From assembly GCA_002418625.1 (NCBI GenBank), contig DIEM01000027.1:420-6502 (forward strand): DNA of 6,083 nucleotides, read 5' to 3'. Position 1 is the first letter of the stretch; each line of letters starts with the position of its first letter. Under the pieces are notes generated by a model, which saw only the letters and a program-made list of their open reading frames with translations, was not told the DNA's origin and ran no database searches. Made by a program: the position numbers and the translations under genes. Positions 4,864 through 6,083 of this stretch are shown here, piece by piece. The DNA is from Firmicutes bacterium UBA5774 (GTDB lineage Bacteria; Bacillota; Clostridia; Peptostreptococcales; Anaerovoracaceae).

Positions 4864-6006
4864 TCAATCTTTAAGAATGCTGTGTGCGATGACGATACGC
4901 TGGATTTCACTGGTTCCTTCATAAATTTCAGTGATCTTGGCATCGCGCATCATGCGCTCAGCAGGGTAATCGCGTGTATAGCCGTATCCTCCAAGTATCT
5001 GGACAGCCTGAGTCGTGACCTTGTTTGCCGTCTCCGCCGCGAAAACCTTGGCCATTGCGGAGAATTTGGATACCGGCTTATGCTCGTCTGCCAGATAACA
5101 CGACTGGTAGACCAGAAGGCGCGCCGCTTCGATCTGTGTCGCCATGTCTGCAAGCTTGAACTGGGTCGTCTGGAATTCAGACAGCGTCTTGCCGAACTGT
5201 GATCTTTCCTTCGAATATTTCAAAGCAAGCTCGTAAGCGCCTTGGGCGATCCCGAGTGCCTGGGAGGCAATGCCGATCCTGCCGTAATCAAGCGTGATCA
5301 TTGCGATCTTGAAGCCCTGGCCTTCTTCTCCGAGCAGATTTTCTTTCGGGATGCGGACATTTTCAAAAACTAGCTCGTAGGTGGCGGAGGAGCGAATCCC
5401 CATCTTCTTTTCTTTTTTTCCGAAGGTGAATCCCGGTGTTCCCTTTTCCACTATAAACGCCGCTATGCCTCGATTGCCCTTGCTCTTGTCCATCTGTGCG
5501 GTGATTACATAGGTATCGGCATAATAGCCATTCGTAATGAAGATCTTGGATCCGTTTATGACATACTCATCCCCATCCAGTACGGCTGTCGTGCGCGTTC
5601 CGGAGGCATCTGAGCCGGCCATCGACTCCGTCAGTCCAAATGCGCCCATTTTTTCACCGGTCGCCAGCGGAGTAAGGAATTTCTTTTTCTGCTCCTCCGT
5701 TCCGAACTTGTAGATCGGATTGGCGCACAGGCTGGAATGGGCTGAAATCGTGACGCCAAGAGATGCGTCGACACGGGAAAGTTCTTCGATAGTGATGGCA
5801 TAAGAGATATAGTCTGCACCGACTCCGCCGAATTCTTCCGGGAAGGTCACGCCGGCGAGTCCAAGCTCGGCGCAGTTTTTCCACAGCTCCATCGAAAATT
5901 CTTCATGCTCGTCACGTTCTTCCGCTCCCGGCGCGACAACTTCTTCAGCGAAGTCTCGAACCATTTTGCGCATCATGATGTGGTCTTCATTCAAATCGAA
6001 TTTCAT
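4864..6006 (-). CDS. Acyl-CoA dehydrogenase, short-chain/butyryl-CoA dehydrogenase type
   Basis: This 380-residue FAD enzyme interconverts acyl-CoA and 2-enoyl-CoA, exchanging electrons with Etf. The N-terminal helical domain covers about 1-120. The first family signature is GAFGLTESMAGSD (121-133). The FAD-binding ITNG lies at 157-160 and RSQFG at 268-272. The second signature spans QILGGYGYTRDYPAERMMRD (336-355). The catalytic base is Glu363 in IYEGTSEIQR (361-370), as in butyryl- and short-chain enzymes. In the substrate region SLGVTISAHSSL (82-93), Gly84 stands where glutaryl-CoA dehydrogenases have an Arg that holds the distal carboxylate, so a monocarboxylic substrate is favoured. A symbol such as bcd is tempting, but exact chain length is not settled. 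The ATG at 6006 has AGAAGGAG (6022-6015) upstream. It is the first gene seen in the unit, with etfB following after 28 bases. Confidence 0.95.
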   Translation of the reverse strand: MKFDLNEDHIMMRKMVRDFAEEVVAPGAEERDEHEEFSMELWKNCAELGLAGVTFPEEFGGVGADYISYAITIEELSRVDASLGVTISAHSSLCANPIYKFGTEEQKKKFLTPLATGEKMGAFGLTESMAGSDASGTRTTAVLDGDEYVINGSKIFITNGYYADTYVITAQMDKSKGNRGIAAFIVEKGTPGFTFGKKEKKMGIRSSATYELVFENVRIPKENLLGEEGQGFKIAMITLDYGRIGIASQALGIAQGAYELALKYSKERSQFGKTLSEFQTTQFKLADMATQIEAARLLVYQSCYLADEHKPVSKFSAMAKVFAAETANKVTTQAVQILGGYGYTRDYPAERMMRDAKITEIYEGTSEIQRIVIAHSILKD

Positions 6007-6040
6007 TTTAAGTTCTCCTTCTGTAAAGTTATTTGATCTG

Positions 6041-6053
6041 TTTGTTAAACAAA
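6041..6053. promoter_or_regulatory. Small palindrome TTTGTT-A-AACAAA upstream of the acyl-CoA dehydrogenase gene
   Basis: Six-base arms flank a single central base, about 35 bases upstream of the ATG at 6006. It lies in the short stretch (6007-6083) before the window edge, where no clear -35/-10 pair is visible. It recalls TTGTT/AACAA half-sites of the redox regulator Rex, but the spacing is far too short for a standard Rex site. It may be an operator, or chance in an AT-rich leader. Confidence 0.25.
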
Positions 6054-6083
6054 TTGATTACCTGTTAGGCTGGTAGCCGAGCT

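Noticed and set aside
4836..4943. 36-residue N-terminal extension of EtfB
   Set aside because: It overlaps the end of the dehydrogenase gene, has no ribosome binding site, and is out of line with EtfB length. The AAGGAGGAA before the ATG at 4835 decides the start.
4864..6006. Assignment as glutaryl-CoA dehydrogenase because of the nearby decarboxylase
   Set aside because: The position of the carboxylate-binding Arg is Gly84 and the surrounding segment is butyryl-CoA dehydrogenase-like, so a dicarboxylic substrate is not supported.
6041..6053. Rex (NADH-sensing) operator
   Set aside because: Half-sites TTGTT and AACAA are present, but they are separated by one base instead of the usual eight, so the site does not fit the Rex consensus. 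It is kept only as an unassigned palindrome.
1..6083. CRISPR array, tRNA/rRNA, insertion sequence or phage elements
   Set aside because: No repeat-spacer pattern, tRNA-like cloverleaf, transposase motif or terminal inverted repeats were seen. The only repeats are the short control-region motifs.

Overview
The window comes from a mid-GC anaerobic bacterium, most likely a member of the Bacillota (Clostridia or Negativicutes-like). This rests on the strong AAGGAGG-type ribosome binding sites, the Bacillus/clostridial style of the EtfB and acyl-CoA dehydrogenase sequences, and a biotin-dependent, Na+-translocating decarboxylase system, which is typical of fermenting or syntrophic anaerobes. Genus cannot be told from the sequence. 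Every supported gene lies on the minus strand, so the transcription order runs from high to low coordinates.

Layout in transcription order: (1) 6006-4864, a butyryl-CoA-dehydrogenase-like acyl-CoA dehydrogenase; (2) 4835-4062 etfB and (3) 4046-3060 etfA, the two subunits of its electron transfer flavoprotein; (4) a GC-rich hairpin at 3026-2995, a partial terminator or attenuator; (5) 2970-2227, a 247-residue cytosolic protein with a duplicated N-terminal half and a Cys-rich C-terminus (recalled as the DUF6125 family); (6) 2170-2072 and (7) 2034-1882, two tiny single-span membrane proteins of 32 and 50 residues; (8) 1885-683, a 400-residue divergent beta subunit of a Na+-translocating decarboxylase, sharing an ATGA overlap with gene 7; (9) a strong terminator at 648-614. 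A control region of about 360 bp (613-254) follows, with 20-bp-spaced TGTAC repeats, two dyads, and a -24/-12 (sigma-54) promoter candidate at 334-320. It precedes (10) 253-44, a minimal stand-alone biotin carrier protein. A strong ribosome binding site at the very edge (11-4) shows that another gene follows immediately outside the window; a carboxyltransferase subunit is the natural guess.

Working model (inference): the beta subunit, biotin carrier and an off-window carboxyltransferase form a membrane decarboxylase that converts decarboxylation energy into a Na+ gradient. The acyl-CoA dehydrogenase and EtfAB exchange electrons with its product or substrate. The dehydrogenase lacks the arginine that glutaryl-CoA dehydrogenases use to bind the second carboxylate, so it more likely acts on a monocarboxylic acyl-CoA. 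A glutaconyl-CoA to crotonyl-CoA (decarboxylase) and crotonyl-CoA to butyryl-CoA (dehydrogenase/Etf) scheme would fit, but the decarboxylase substrate is not determined by this window. The least explained parts are the two miniature membrane proteins, which sit where an OadG/MmdD-type subunit would be expected, the Cys-rich protein, and the repeat-rich control region.
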